A stretch of 64,000 nucleotides of DNA, taken from positions 11,373,501-11,437,500 of the forward strand of contig NZ_SAUN01000001.1 of assembly GCF_004011505.1 (NCBI RefSeq), written 5' to 3'. The DNA comes from Nonomuraea polychroma (GTDB lineage Bacteria; Actinomycetota; Actinomycetes; Streptosporangiales; Streptosporangiaceae). Position 1 is the stretch's first letter; every line of letters starts with the position of its first letter. The translations under genes and the position numbers were made by a program. This document shows positions 56,633 through 64,000 of the stretch, one piece after another. The notes below the pieces were generated by a model, which did not search any database, was not told the DNA's origin, and saw only the letters and a program-made list of their open reading frames with translations.

Positions 56633-59122
56633 TCAGCCGGTCGCCAGCGCGCCGACGATCGAGGCCCGTGCCGCACGTCGGGCCGGCAGGATGGCGGCCA
56701 CCACACCCGCCGCCCCCGACAACACCACGAACAGCAGGATCTGCGGCACCGGCACCGACAACACGGCCCCGTCCAGCATGGCCATCACGGCGGCCCATCC
56801 GAACACACCGCCCAGCACGACCCCGACCAGCGCCCCGATCAGGCCCAGCACCAGCGCCTCGATGGACAACATCCGGCGCAGCTGCGGCCTGGTCAGCCCG
56901 AGAGCCCGCAGCAGCGCCGACTCCCTGGTGCGTTCGTGGACCGACAACGACAGAGTGTTCGCGATGCCCAGCAGCGAGATCAGGATCGCCAGCCCCAGCA
57001 GCCCGGTGACGATCATGAGCAGCATGTCCAGTGTCTCGTCGAACTGGCCACGCACCTCGGTCGAGCTCGACAGCTGGACGGTCGGGTGGGTGGCGACGGC
57101 GGCCTCCACCACGGCGCGGGCCCGTTCGGCCGGCACCCCGTCGCGGATGTTGATCATCACGCTGGAGTCGGGCAGCCGGTCGAAGTAGGTGTCGAACGGC
57201 TGCTCGGCAACGGTGAGGGCAGGCAGCGTGGAGTTGGCGCCGTTCAGCACGGCGACCACGCGCAACGGCACGGTCCCCGCCAGGTCGGTCCTGGCCCGCA
57301 CGGTGCCGCCGACCGTCACGCCCAGCTCCGTGGCTGCGTAGTCGAGCAGCGCCACCTCACCGGCGGACAACCCGGTCATGGACCCGGACACGACCTCGGG
57401 GGTGACGGTCCCGTGGAAGGTCCCGATGGCGTAGGACCGCCCCGCCACCTTGGTCGGCGTCCGGCGGATCTGCAGCACGGAGGCCAGCTCCGGCTTGCCG
57501 CGCAGTTCCTGCGCCACCGACCGGGGCACGCCGTCCTCGCGCCCCTGCGCGCCCAGCATGTAGTCGACGGGGAACTGCTCGTCGAGCTTGGTGAACACGG
57601 TCACCCGCGTGGACGCGCTGAGCACCGAGATCAACGTCATGAGCGTGACCCCGATGGTGAGCGCGACGGTCGTGGTGGCGGCCCGCGCGGGGTTGCGGGC
57701 GGAGTTGTCCAGCGCGAGCCGTCCCGGTACGCCGAACATCCGGGCCGGGATCCAACCGACCGCCGCGCTCAGCGGCTTGACCAGCACCGGCCCGAGGATC
57801 AGCACGGCCAGGAAGGTCAGCGCGCCCCCGGCCATCACGACGAACAACGTGGGCGGCTCGCCGGGCTGCATACCCCACACCCCGAAGCCGGTCGTCCCCA
57901 TCCCGGCCAGCAGGAACAACGCCGCGAAGCCCCAGCGCAGCAGCCCGGTGCGGTACGTCTGCTCCTCCACCTGCGTACGCAGGGCGGCCACCGGCGGGAC
58001 CCGCGTGGCCGACCGGGCGGGCAGCAGCGCCGCGCACACCGTGACCACCAGGCCGACGGCCAGGCCGATGGCGATCGTGGCCGGGGCCAGCGTGACGGTC
58101 GCGTCGGTGGGCAGCGGGGCGTCGAACGCGCCGATGACCGTGAGGGCGAGCATCGCGAGGCCGTACCCGATGACCAGGCCGAACGCGGAGGCGAGCAGGC
58201 CGACCACCACGGACTCCAGCACGATCGAGCCGAACACCTGACCTCGTGTGGCCCCGATGCACCGCAGCAGAGCCATCTCCCTGGTCCGCTGCGCCACGAG
58301 GATGCCGAAGGTGTTGTAGATGACCAGCGCGGCCACCATCATCGCCACCGCGCCGAACATCAGCAGCCCCATGGTCAGCGTCCGCATCTCGAACCCGGCC
58401 GCCTTGGCCAGCTCGGCGGCCAGCTCGTCGCCGGTCTTGACCACGGCGCCTGCCCCGGCGGCCGCCGCAACGAGCTGCTTCAAGCCGGCGGCCTCGCCGG
58501 CGACATCGATCTCGCGGTACCCCTTCGCGCCGGTCATCCGCTGCGCGGTGGCCGTGGTGAGGCCGACCACGCCGGTGTATGCCAGCTCCTGGTCCACGCC
58601 GGGATCGAGCAGGCCGACCAGCTTGAACCGGTGCTCGCTCCGCGAGCCGTCGAGTACGGTGATCGTGTCGCCGATCTGGAATCCCTGGGCCTTGGCGGTG
58701 TTCTCGTCGAGCACGGCGGCCTGGTCGTCGCTGCCGGGGCCGGAGCCGGAGACGATGGTGGTGCGATCCAACGGGCCACGGACGATCGAGACGGCCGTGG
58801 TGGGCACGCTTCCGACGGCCTTGCCGTTCTTGCCGAGCAGCGGCGCGGGCTCCTTGATCAGGCCCTGCGCTTCGGTCACGCCCTCGATGGCGCGCACCCG
58901 CTCCAAGATCTTTTCAGACAGGACGCCGTCGGGGTCCTTCGGCAGCACGGCCACGTCGACCTTGTCGGCGTCGGCCGTGACCCGCTGCGAGAATCCCGCC
59001 TGGATGGTGTCGTTCAGCACGAACGTGCCCGCGATGAACCCCACCCCCAGCGTGATCGCCAGCGAGGTGAGCAGCAGCCGGAGCCGGTGCGCGCGCAGCC
59101 CGGCCAGTGCCGTCTTCAGCAC
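56633..59122 (-). CDS. FtsX-like ABC transporter permease
   Basis: An 829-residue permease with 10 membrane helices in two FtsX repeats (helices near 15-37, 258-300, 309-345, 355-375; then 415-470, 495-520, 705-815) and two large outside loops of about 200 residues each. MALLRCIGATRGQVFGSIVLESV and ESALLRALGLTRPQLRRMLSIEAL are the coupling motifs (cores LLRCIGATRGQ and LLRALGLTRPQ). The type is MacB/LolE-like and in actinomycetes serves lipid, lipoprotein or drug-related export. It follows its ATPase gene by one base; GTG start at 59122. Confidence 0.93.
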   Translation of the reverse strand: MLKTALAGLRAHRLRLLLTSLAITLGVGFIAGTFVLNDTIQAGFSQRVTADADKVDVAVLPKDPDGVLSEKILERVRAIEGVTEAQGLIKEPAPLLGKNGKAVGSVPTTAVSIVRGPLDRTTIVSGSGPGSDDQAAVLDENTAKAQGFQIGDTITVLDGSRSEHRFKLVGLLDPGVDQELAYTGVVGLTTATAQRMTGAKGYREIDVAGEAAGLKQLVAAAAGAGAVVKTGDELAAELAKAAGFEMRTLTMGLLMFGAVAMMVAALVIYNTFGILVAQRTREMALLRCIGATRGQVFGSIVLESVVVGLLASAFGLVIGYGLAMLALTVIGAFDAPLPTDATVTLAPATIAIGLAVGLVVTVCAALLPARSATRVPPVAALRTQVEEQTYRTGLLRWGFAALFLLAGMGTTGFGVWGMQPGEPPTLFVVMAGGALTFLAVLILGPVLVKPLSAAVGWIPARMFGVPGRLALDNSARNPARAATTTVALTIGVTLMTLISVLSASTRVTVFTKLDEQFPVDYMLGAQGREDGVPRSVAQELRGKPELASVLQIRRTPTKVAGRSYAIGTFHGTVTPEVVSGSMTGLSAGEVALLDYAATELGVTVGGTVRARTDLAGTVPLRVVAVLNGANSTLPALTVAEQPFDTYFDRLPDSSVMINIRDGVPAERARAVVEAAVATHPTVQLSSSTEVRGQFDETLDMLLMIVTGLLGLAILISLLGIANTLSLSVHERTRESALLRALGLTRPQLRRMLSIEALVLGLIGALVGVVLGGVFGWAAVMAMLDGAVLSVPVPQILLFVVLSGAAGVVAAILPARRAARASIVGALATG

Positions 59123-59123
59123 C

Positions 59124-59864
59124 TCAGCCCTCCAGCTTCACGAGCGTGTCCAGCACGGACTGCGGCGTCGGCGCGGCGATCTCGGTGACCAGCTCGCCGT
59201 CGCGCAGGAAGACCACACGGTCGGCGTACGCGGCCGCCACCGGGTCGTGCGTGACCATGACGATGGTCTGCCCCAGCTCGCGTACGGACGTGCGCAGGAA
59301 GGAAAGGATCTCGGCGCCGCTGCGCGAGTCCAGGTTGCCCGTCGGCTCGTCGGCGAAGATCACCTGCGGCTTGCTGATCAGCGCCCTGGCCACGGCCACG
59401 CGCTGCTGCTGGCCGCCGGACAGCTCGGTCGGCCGGTGCGCCAGCCGGTCACGCAGCCCGACCGTGTCGATCACCCGGTCGAACAGCGCCTGGTCGGCCT
59501 GGCGGGCGGAGATGTCGAGCGGCAGGCGGATGTTCTGCTCGGCGGTCAGCGTGGGCAGCAGATTGAACGCCTGGAAGACGAAGCCGATCCGCTCGCGGCG
59601 CAGCAGCGTGAGCCGCCGATCGGTCAGCCTGGTCAGCTCCACGTCGCCGATGTGCACGGTGCCGGAGGTGGCGGTGTCGAGCCCGGCCAGGCAGTGCATC
59701 AGCGTGGACTTGCCGGAGCCCGACGGGCCCATGATCGCGGTGAACGCCCCGGTCGCGAAGCTCACGTTCACCCCCCGCAGGGCGTGCACCTCGGCGTCGC
59801 CGTGGCCGTACACCTTGGTCAGATTCGTCGCCACCACGGCAGGCGGGGCCTGGGTGAGCGTCAC
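59124..59864 (-). CDS. ABC transporter ATP-binding protein (LolD/MacB type)
   Basis: A 246-residue ATPase with Walker A MGPSGSGKST, Q-loop GFVFQAFNLLPTLTA, the full signature ELSGGQQQRVAVARAL, Walker B VIFADEPTGNLDS and switch MVTHDP. The YGHGDAEVHALRGV start is typical of the family that pairs with FtsX-like permeases. GTG 59864 has AAGGAG 5 nt upstream; the GTG at 59870 overlaps that site. The operon order is histidine kinase, response regulator, ATPase, permease, suggesting that the transporter is controlled by the two-component system. Confidence 0.93.
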   Translation of the reverse strand: MTLTQAPPAVVATNLTKVYGHGDAEVHALRGVNVSFATGAFTAIMGPSGSGKSTLMHCLAGLDTATSGTVHIGDVELTRLTDRRLTLLRRERIGFVFQAFNLLPTLTAEQNIRLPLDISARQADQALFDRVIDTVGLRDRLAHRPTELSGGQQQRVAVARALISKPQVIFADEPTGNLDSRSGAEILSFLRTSVRELGQTIVMVTHDPVAAAYADRVVFLRDGELVTEIAAPTPQSVLDTLVKLEG

Positions 59865-59973
59865 ATTCACTCCTTGTCGCGGACCAGATCAACGCGAACC
59901 ACGCTAGGAGTGGAAATTTCTTGATCCATGGGTCCTGAGGAGGGACTTCCCGTCGGACTTCAGATGACCCCGG

Positions 59974-60636
59974 TCAGACGTTCGGCTGATGGGAGGACGG
60001 ACGGGTCGGCACGATCAGGCCGCTCTCGTACGCGTACACGACCACCTGCGCCCGGTCCCGCAACCCGAGCTTGGCCAGCACCCGCCCCAGATGCGTCTTC
60101 ACGGTCGCCTCTGCGACCTCCAGGCGGTTCGCGATCTCCATGTTGGACAGACCGCGTGCCACCATGAGCAGCACCTCCCGCTCGCGGGGCGTCAGGTCGG
60201 CCGTCCTGGCCGGCTCTCCCGACGGCAGCTGGGCGGCGAACTGGTCCAGCATGCGCCGCAACGTGGCCGGCGCCACCACGGCGTCGCCCGCGTGCACGTG
60301 CCTGATGGCGCTGACCAGATCGTCCGGCGGCACGTCCTTCAGCAGGAAGCCGGCCGCGCCTGCCTTGACCGCCGCGAACGCGTACTCGTCCAGGTCGAAC
60401 GTGGTCAGGATCAGCACCTTCGGCCCGTCGATCCGGCTGGTGGCCTCGACGCCGTCCATGTTCGGCATGCGTACGTCCATGAGCACGACGTCCACCTCGG
60501 TGGTCTTCAGCAGCTCCAGAGCCGCCACCCCGTCGCCGGCCTCGGCCACCACCTCGATGTCCGGCTGCGCTCCCAGCACCATCCTGAAGCCGGCGCGCAG
60601 CAACTCCTGGTCGTCGACCAACATCACCCGTATCAC
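59974..60636 (-). CDS. NarL/LuxR family response regulator
   Basis: A 220-residue response regulator. The receiver domain has the acid pair in VMLVDDQEL, phosphorylation Asp54 in VVLMDVRMPNMDG, a switch Thr in LTTFDLDEY and the Lys in FLLKDVPP. The LuxR-type DNA-binding part is LTPREREVLLMVARGLSNMEIANRLEVAEATVKTHLGRVLAKLG (cores LTPREREVLLMVARG and VAEATVKTHLGRVL). GTG 60636 follows AGGAGG 7 nt upstream, 14 bp after the kinase stop. Probable targets are the adjacent ABC genes and the repeats at 61907-61926. Confidence 0.95.
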   Translation of the reverse strand: MIRVMLVDDQELLRAGFRMVLGAQPDIEVVAEAGDGVAALELLKTTEVDVVLMDVRMPNMDGVEATSRIDGPKVLILTTFDLDEYAFAAVKAGAAGFLLKDVPPDDLVSAIRHVHAGDAVVAPATLRRMLDQFAAQLPSGEPARTADLTPREREVLLMVARGLSNMEIANRLEVAEATVKTHLGRVLAKLGLRDRAQVVVYAYESGLIVPTRPSSHQPNV

Positions 60637-60650
60637 CAGGCCGCCTCCTC

Positions 60651-61823
60651 CTACGCCGCTTTGACCATGGGCAACCTGGCCAGCACTTCGAAGCCGCCGC
60701 CAGAGCGCGGGCCCGCCCACACCGCGCCGCCGTACATGCCGACCCGCTCGCGCATGCCGATCAGCCCGTGGCCGTCGGGACTGCGCGGGGCCGCGGCGCC
60801 CCTGCCGTCGTCGGTCACGCGGACGAGCAGGTCGGGACCGCCGTACTCGATCTCGACGAGCGCCTCGGCACCTGGGCCGCCGTGCTTGAGCGCGTTCGTG
60901 AGGGCCTCCTGGACGATGCGGTAGATCGCGAGCTGCTGGCCCTCGGGCAGTTCGCTGGGCACGCCGGTGACGCGCAGCCGGGCGGGCACGGCCGAGCCGC
61001 GGATCAGCTCCTCCAGCTGGGCCAGCCCAGGCTGGGGGGTGTAGTCGGTCTCGCCGTGCTCGTTCTCGCGCAGCACGCCGACCAGTCTGCGCATCTCGGC
61101 GAGCGCGGCCCGGCCGGTCTTGGCGATGGTCCTGACGGCCTGACGGGCCTGCTCCGGGTCTCTGTCCAGGGCGAAGCCGGCGCCGTCGGCCTGCACCACC
61201 ATCACGCTGACGTTGTGGGCCACGACGTCGTGCAACTCCCTGGCGATCCTGGCGCGCTCGGCCGCGGCGGCCATCCTGGCCTGCTGGTCCCGCTCGCGTT
61301 CGGCTCGCTCGGCGCGTTCCTCCAGGCCTTCCAGGTAGCGGCGGCGGGTGTTGGCGTACAGGCCGGTCAGCCAGATCGTGACCACGAAGATGGAGCCGCT
61401 GAAGAACATCCCGAAAGTCGCGGGCTCCTCCCAGCTGACCAACGCCATGAACACGCCCAGCTCCGCCACCAGGCCGGCGGCCAGCGCCCAGCGGAACGAG
61501 CACTCGTAGGCCACCGCCCACAGCGCCACCAGCACGGAGAGGTTGGCAGGCAGCAGGTTGACGTCCGCTACCCACTGGCCGAAGCAGATCAGCGAGATGG
61601 CCGAGAACGCGGCGAGCGGCCGGCCCGGCCACAACAACGGCACCAGCAACAGGACCGACAGCCCCACGTAGCCGGCCAAGCCGACATATTGGCCACCGCC
61701 CGGGGATGTGTTGGTCACGAACGGCACCCCGAGAATCGTGCACAGCGCGGCGAGAGGCGCGACCCGGAGGGCGCCCGCCAGCTTCTCATGGCGCCTGGAC
61801 CACGCCCGTACCCTGCCGAACAC
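60651..61823 (-). CDS. Sensor histidine kinase, HisKA_3 type
   Basis: A 390-residue kinase. About five membrane helices (residues 21-155) form a short sensor without a large outside domain, so it probably senses within or near the membrane. A coiled coil (EERAERAERERDQQARMA) leads to the phosphoacceptor His198 in RIARELHDVVAHNVS, and the HATPase has EALTNALKHG and TDDGRGAAAP. TATCGT (plus 61830-61835) is exactly 6 nt before GTG 61823, so the mRNA is probably leaderless. It phosphorylates the response regulator encoded next. Confidence 0.94.
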   Translation of the reverse strand: MFGRVRAWSRRHEKLAGALRVAPLAALCTILGVPFVTNTSPGGGQYVGLAGYVGLSVLLLVPLLWPGRPLAAFSAISLICFGQWVADVNLLPANLSVLVALWAVAYECSFRWALAAGLVAELGVFMALVSWEEPATFGMFFSGSIFVVTIWLTGLYANTRRRYLEGLEERAERAERERDQQARMAAAAERARIARELHDVVAHNVSVMVVQADGAGFALDRDPEQARQAVRTIAKTGRAALAEMRRLVGVLRENEHGETDYTPQPGLAQLEELIRGSAVPARLRVTGVPSELPEGQQLAIYRIVQEALTNALKHGGPGAEALVEIEYGGPDLLVRVTDDGRGAAAPRSPDGHGLIGMRERVGMYGGAVWAGPRSGGGFEVLARLPMVKAA

Positions 61824-61906
61824 ATCCTCACGATATGTAAGCCGGGGCCGCCGTAGGTCCGTCTGCAGGCGGAAGTACGAGTACGACCCAGGTCGCACAC
61901 AACGCA

Positions 61907-61949
61907 GGTCTTACGCGGGTCTTACGGTGGTTTGGCCATCCTCTATACC
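61907..61949 (+). promoter_or_regulatory. Direct repeats and promoter before the 177-residue gene
   Basis: GGTCTTACG occurs at 61907-61915 and 61918-61926, an 11-bp step that puts both on the same face of DNA. TATACC (61944-61949) is the candidate -10; the second repeat overlaps the -35. The repeats also lie about 85-105 bp upstream of the histidine kinase start. A direct-repeat activator site is the natural reading. Confidence 0.45.
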
Positions 61950-61988
61950 GGGAGCGCCCCTCCGGCGGGCGAGTAAAGGGAGATCGTG

Positions 61989-62522
61989 ATGGCGGATCAT
62001 GATCGCGACGATGGGTCGCGCGGTGACGAGGAAGCACCGCGCGACCCCGCCCGGGAGGAGCCTGCGGCCCCCTCGAACGAGCGCGACACGGACGTGTACC
62101 CCGAGCAGTCCAACCTGAAGTACGGAGAAATCCCCCCGGGCCCCGGTCCTCACGCCGGCCAGGACCACACCACGGCCGCGCACACCATGCCGGGATCAGC
62201 CGGCTGGGGTTCGTCCCGCCGTCCCGACACCTCTTTCCGCGACTTCATCCGGCAGAAGCCGGCCCAGATCGTCGGCGCCGGCCTCATCGGCCTCGTCGTG
62301 GGTGCGCTGTCCGGCGGCACCACGGTGGCGCTGGTGAGCAATCTGGGCGACCGGCATGACCATCATCGCGTGTATCTGGAATCTCCCGGCTGGGGACCGC
62401 AACGCTTCGTGGTCCCGGAACGACGCCTTGACGTCTGCGAGGACACCGGTGATGGCATCGTCTGCGAGGCGCCGTTCGACATGAGGGTCCGACCCGATAC
62501 GGAGCCGACCAGCAACGGTTAG
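61989..62522 (+). CDS. One-pass membrane protein, unknown function
   Basis: A 177-residue protein with a disordered, acidic, Pro/His-rich N-terminus (about 1-85), one membrane helix (QIVGAGLIGLVVGALSGGTTVALVSNL) and a short extracytoplasmic tail with DRHDHHRVYLESPGW and two Cys (LDVCEDTGDGIVCEAPF) that could form a disulfide. I do not recognise a family. ATG 61989 has AAGGGAGA upstream, with GTG 61986 adjoining. It is divergent from the kinase-ABC operon and may be part of the same response. Confidence 0.65.
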   Translation: MADHDRDDGSRGDEEAPRDPAREEPAAPSNERDTDVYPEQSNLKYGEIPPGPGPHAGQDHTTAAHTMPGSAGWGSSRRPDTSFRDFIRQKPAQIVGAGLIGLVVGALSGGTTVALVSNLGDRHDHHRVYLESPGWGPQRFVVPERRLDVCEDTGDGIVCEAPFDMRVRPDTEPTSNG

Positions 62523-62550
62523 GCCGTGCGTTCGCCACGTGTGAGGTCGA

Positions 62551-63927
62551 TCAGCACTCGATGACGTTGACGGCCAGGCCGCCTCGCGACGTCTCCTTGT
62601 ATTTGTCCAGCATGTCCCGGCCGGTGTCCCTCATGGTCTTGATGGCCTTGTCGAGGGCCACATAGTGCTTCCCGTCGCCGCGCAAGGCGATCCTCGCCGC
62701 GGTGATCGCCTTGTTGGAGGCGACCGCGTTGCGTTCGATGCACGGGATCTGGACCAGGCCGCCGATCGGGTCGCAGGTCAGGCCCAGGTTGTGTTCGATG
62801 CCGATCTCTGCGGCGTTCTCGACCTGCTCCGGCGTGCCGCCCATGACCTCCGTGAGGGCGGCCGAGGCCATCGAGCAGGCCGAGCCGACCTCGCCCTGGC
62901 AGCCCACCTCGGCGCCCGAGATCGAGGCGTTCTCCTTGAACAGGACGCCGATGGCGGCCGCCGTGAGGAGGAAGCGGACCACGCCGTCGTCGTCGGCGTG
63001 GGGGACGAAGCGGGTGTAGTACGTCAGGACGGCCGGGATGATGCCGGCGGCGCCGTTGGTGGGGGCGGTGACGATGCGGCCGCCCGCGGCGTTCTCCTCG
63101 TTGACCGCCAGCGCGAACAACGTCACCCAGTCCATGGCCTGCAGCGGGTCCTTCTCCGGCGGCTCGGTCTGCAGGCGGCGGTAGAGCTGGTTGGCGCGGC
63201 GCTTGACCTTCAGGCCTCCGGGCAGGACGCCTTCCTTGGCGATGCCGCGGCGCACGCAGTCCGACATGACCTGCCACAGGTTGAGGATGCCCGCGCGGAT
63301 CTCCGCCTCGGTGCGGCCGAAGGCCTTCTCGTTCTCCAGCATCAGGGCGGAGATCGACAGGCCGGTGTTCGAGCAGTGCTTGAGGAGCTCCTCGCCCGTG
63401 GTGAAGGGGTAGGGGAGCACGGTGTCGTCCGGCTTGATGCGGTCGGCGCCGGTGGCCTGCTCGTCCACGACGAAGCCGCCGCCGACCGAGAAGTAGACCT
63501 TCTCCCGCAGAGCGTCGCCGTCCGCGGTGTAGGCGGTGAAGCGCATGCCGTTCGGGTGCTCGGGGAGCGAGATCTTGCGTTCGAAGATCAGGTCCTCGCC
63601 GACGACGAAGGGGATCTCGTGAGTGCCGTACAGCTTGACCGTGCCCGACGCGCGCATCGCGGCCAGGCGCTCGTCGATCGAGTCCACGTCCACGAGTTCG
63701 GGCTTCTCGCCCGACAGGCCCAGCAGGACGGCCTTGTCGCTGCCGTGGCCCTTGCCGGTGAGGCCGAGTGAGCCGTACAGGATGGCCTCGACGCGCGCCA
63801 CGCGCGGCAGGAGGCCGTCCTCGTGCAGGCCTCGGGCGAACTTGTGCGCGGCGGCCATCGGGCCGCCCGTGTGGGAGCTGGAGGGGCCGATGCCTATCTT
63901 GAAGAGGTCGAAGACGCTGATCGCCAT
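62551..63927 (-). CDS. sdaA: L-serine ammonia-lyase (4Fe-4S)
   Basis: A 458-residue single-chain L-serine dehydratase that converts serine to pyruvate and ammonia with a 4Fe-4S cluster. SVFDLFKIGIGPSSSHTGGPMAAA opens the beta domain; the cluster Cys are in SGAEVGCQGEVGSACSMAS and LGLTCDPIGGLVQIPC (Cys near 341, 349 and 382 by rough count); APTNGAAGIIPAVLTYY is conserved. The C-terminal IEC is the family tail, which can insert into the active site. ATG 63927 is chosen from the family N-terminus; a TTG at 63948 would add seven residues. Confidence 0.96.
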   Translation of the reverse strand: MAISVFDLFKIGIGPSSSHTGGPMAAAHKFARGLHEDGLLPRVARVEAILYGSLGLTGKGHGSDKAVLLGLSGEKPELVDVDSIDERLAAMRASGTVKLYGTHEIPFVVGEDLIFERKISLPEHPNGMRFTAYTADGDALREKVYFSVGGGFVVDEQATGADRIKPDDTVLPYPFTTGEELLKHCSNTGLSISALMLENEKAFGRTEAEIRAGILNLWQVMSDCVRRGIAKEGVLPGGLKVKRRANQLYRRLQTEPPEKDPLQAMDWVTLFALAVNEENAAGGRIVTAPTNGAAGIIPAVLTYYTRFVPHADDDGVVRFLLTAAAIGVLFKENASISGAEVGCQGEVGSACSMASAALTEVMGGTPEQVENAAEIGIEHNLGLTCDPIGGLVQIPCIERNAVASNKAITAARIALRGDGKHYVALDKAIKTMRDTGRDMLDKYKETSRGGLAVNVIEC

Positions 63928-63949
63928 TGATGGCGCCTTTCGTGGCAAG

Positions 63950-63980
63950 GCCGGGGCCCGGCATTGGCCAGGGCCCCGGC
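63950..63980 (-). terminator. Terminator of a gene beyond the right edge
   Basis: GCCGGGGCCC (63950-63959) and GGGCCCCGGC (63971-63980) form a perfect 10-bp stem with an 11-nt loop. It lies upstream of sdaA, so on the minus strand it would end a gene that enters the window from the right; TGA on that strand at 63989-63991 could be its stop. The edge shows too little to name that gene. Confidence 0.55.
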
Positions 63981-64000
63981 GAAGTGGGTCAGGACTCGCC

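Noticed and set aside
56936..59188. A 750-codon plus-strand frame opposite the FtsX permease
   Set aside because: Antisense shadow of a well-defined permease; the translation is His/Arg/Gly-rich with no recognisable fold.

Overview
The window is a high-GC actinomycete chromosome segment. Codons are strongly G/C-ending, GTG and TTG starts are common, and many promoters fit leaderless transcription. Gene content (propionyl/methylmalonyl-CoA metabolism, Mec/CysO/CysM sulfur transfer, gylR-glpK-glpD, secreted LamG and M43 proteins) suits the Streptosporangiales; a Nonomuraea-like genus is my best guess, from general resemblance only. About 66 protein genes, one tRNA gene and one broken gene are supported. 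I see no CRISPR array, rRNA operon, intact insertion sequence or biosynthetic megasynthase.

Layout. 1-8.4 kb: end of a LamG protein, an SDR oxidoreductase, an alpha/beta hydrolase, an AI-2E family permease, a long DivIVA-type coiled-coil protein, divergent methylmalonyl-CoA epimerase and thiolase genes, and a small self-regulated membrane-protein/XRE pair. 8.5-15.5 kb: a 50-residue protein, DUF4230, a membrane protein with a Gly-rich tail, MarR, a CnoX-like thioredoxin/TPR protein, a cytidylate-kinase-like protein and NAD-malic enzyme. 15.9-20.4 kb: an Hsp20/MerR heat-shock operon and an ABC exporter with a NEW3-domain partner. 20.4-26.5 kb: glpD-glpK with their IclR regulator and two matching operators, a TetR gene with a perfect operator, YqgE, and a second TetR divergent from an MFS pump. 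28.3-36.8 kb: DUF3039, M43 protease, MFS, a one-pass membrane protein, a DEIH helicase, a STAS protein, a methyltransferase, a chloroperoxidase-like hydrolase.

36.8-49 kb is a conserved block: pncA and pncB (NAD salvage), then clpS-DUF2017-mec-cysO-cysM, then murI-MBL hydrolase-rph-rdgB. The order matches Mycobacterium tuberculosis Rv1330c to Rv1341, with DUF3352, PRC-barrel and thioesterase genes between cysM and murI. A 24-codon leader ORF ending Tyr-Asp-Cys-Arg-Gly, with its stop codon inside a hairpin, lies between mec and cysO and looks like a cysteine-sensing attenuator. 49-54 kb: a sulfite-oxidase-fold molybdoenzyme, AmaP and DUF6286 without an Asp23 gene, a PLP aldolase/deaminase, DUF3618 and a Bcp peroxiredoxin.

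54.2-56.6 kb looks like an accessory island: tRNA-Leu(UAG), a frameshifted HNH endonuclease remnant touching the tRNA 3' end, a lower-GC stretch with two copies of a 15-bp near-palindrome, and a two-gene polymorphic toxin (papain-fold glutamine deamidase) and Imm35/YrhB immunity pair. 56.6-62.5 kb is a histidine kinase, response regulator, LolD/FtsX-type ABC operon, divergent from a small membrane protein gene that has two direct repeats at its promoter. The window ends with L-serine dehydratase and the terminator of a gene lying beyond the edge.
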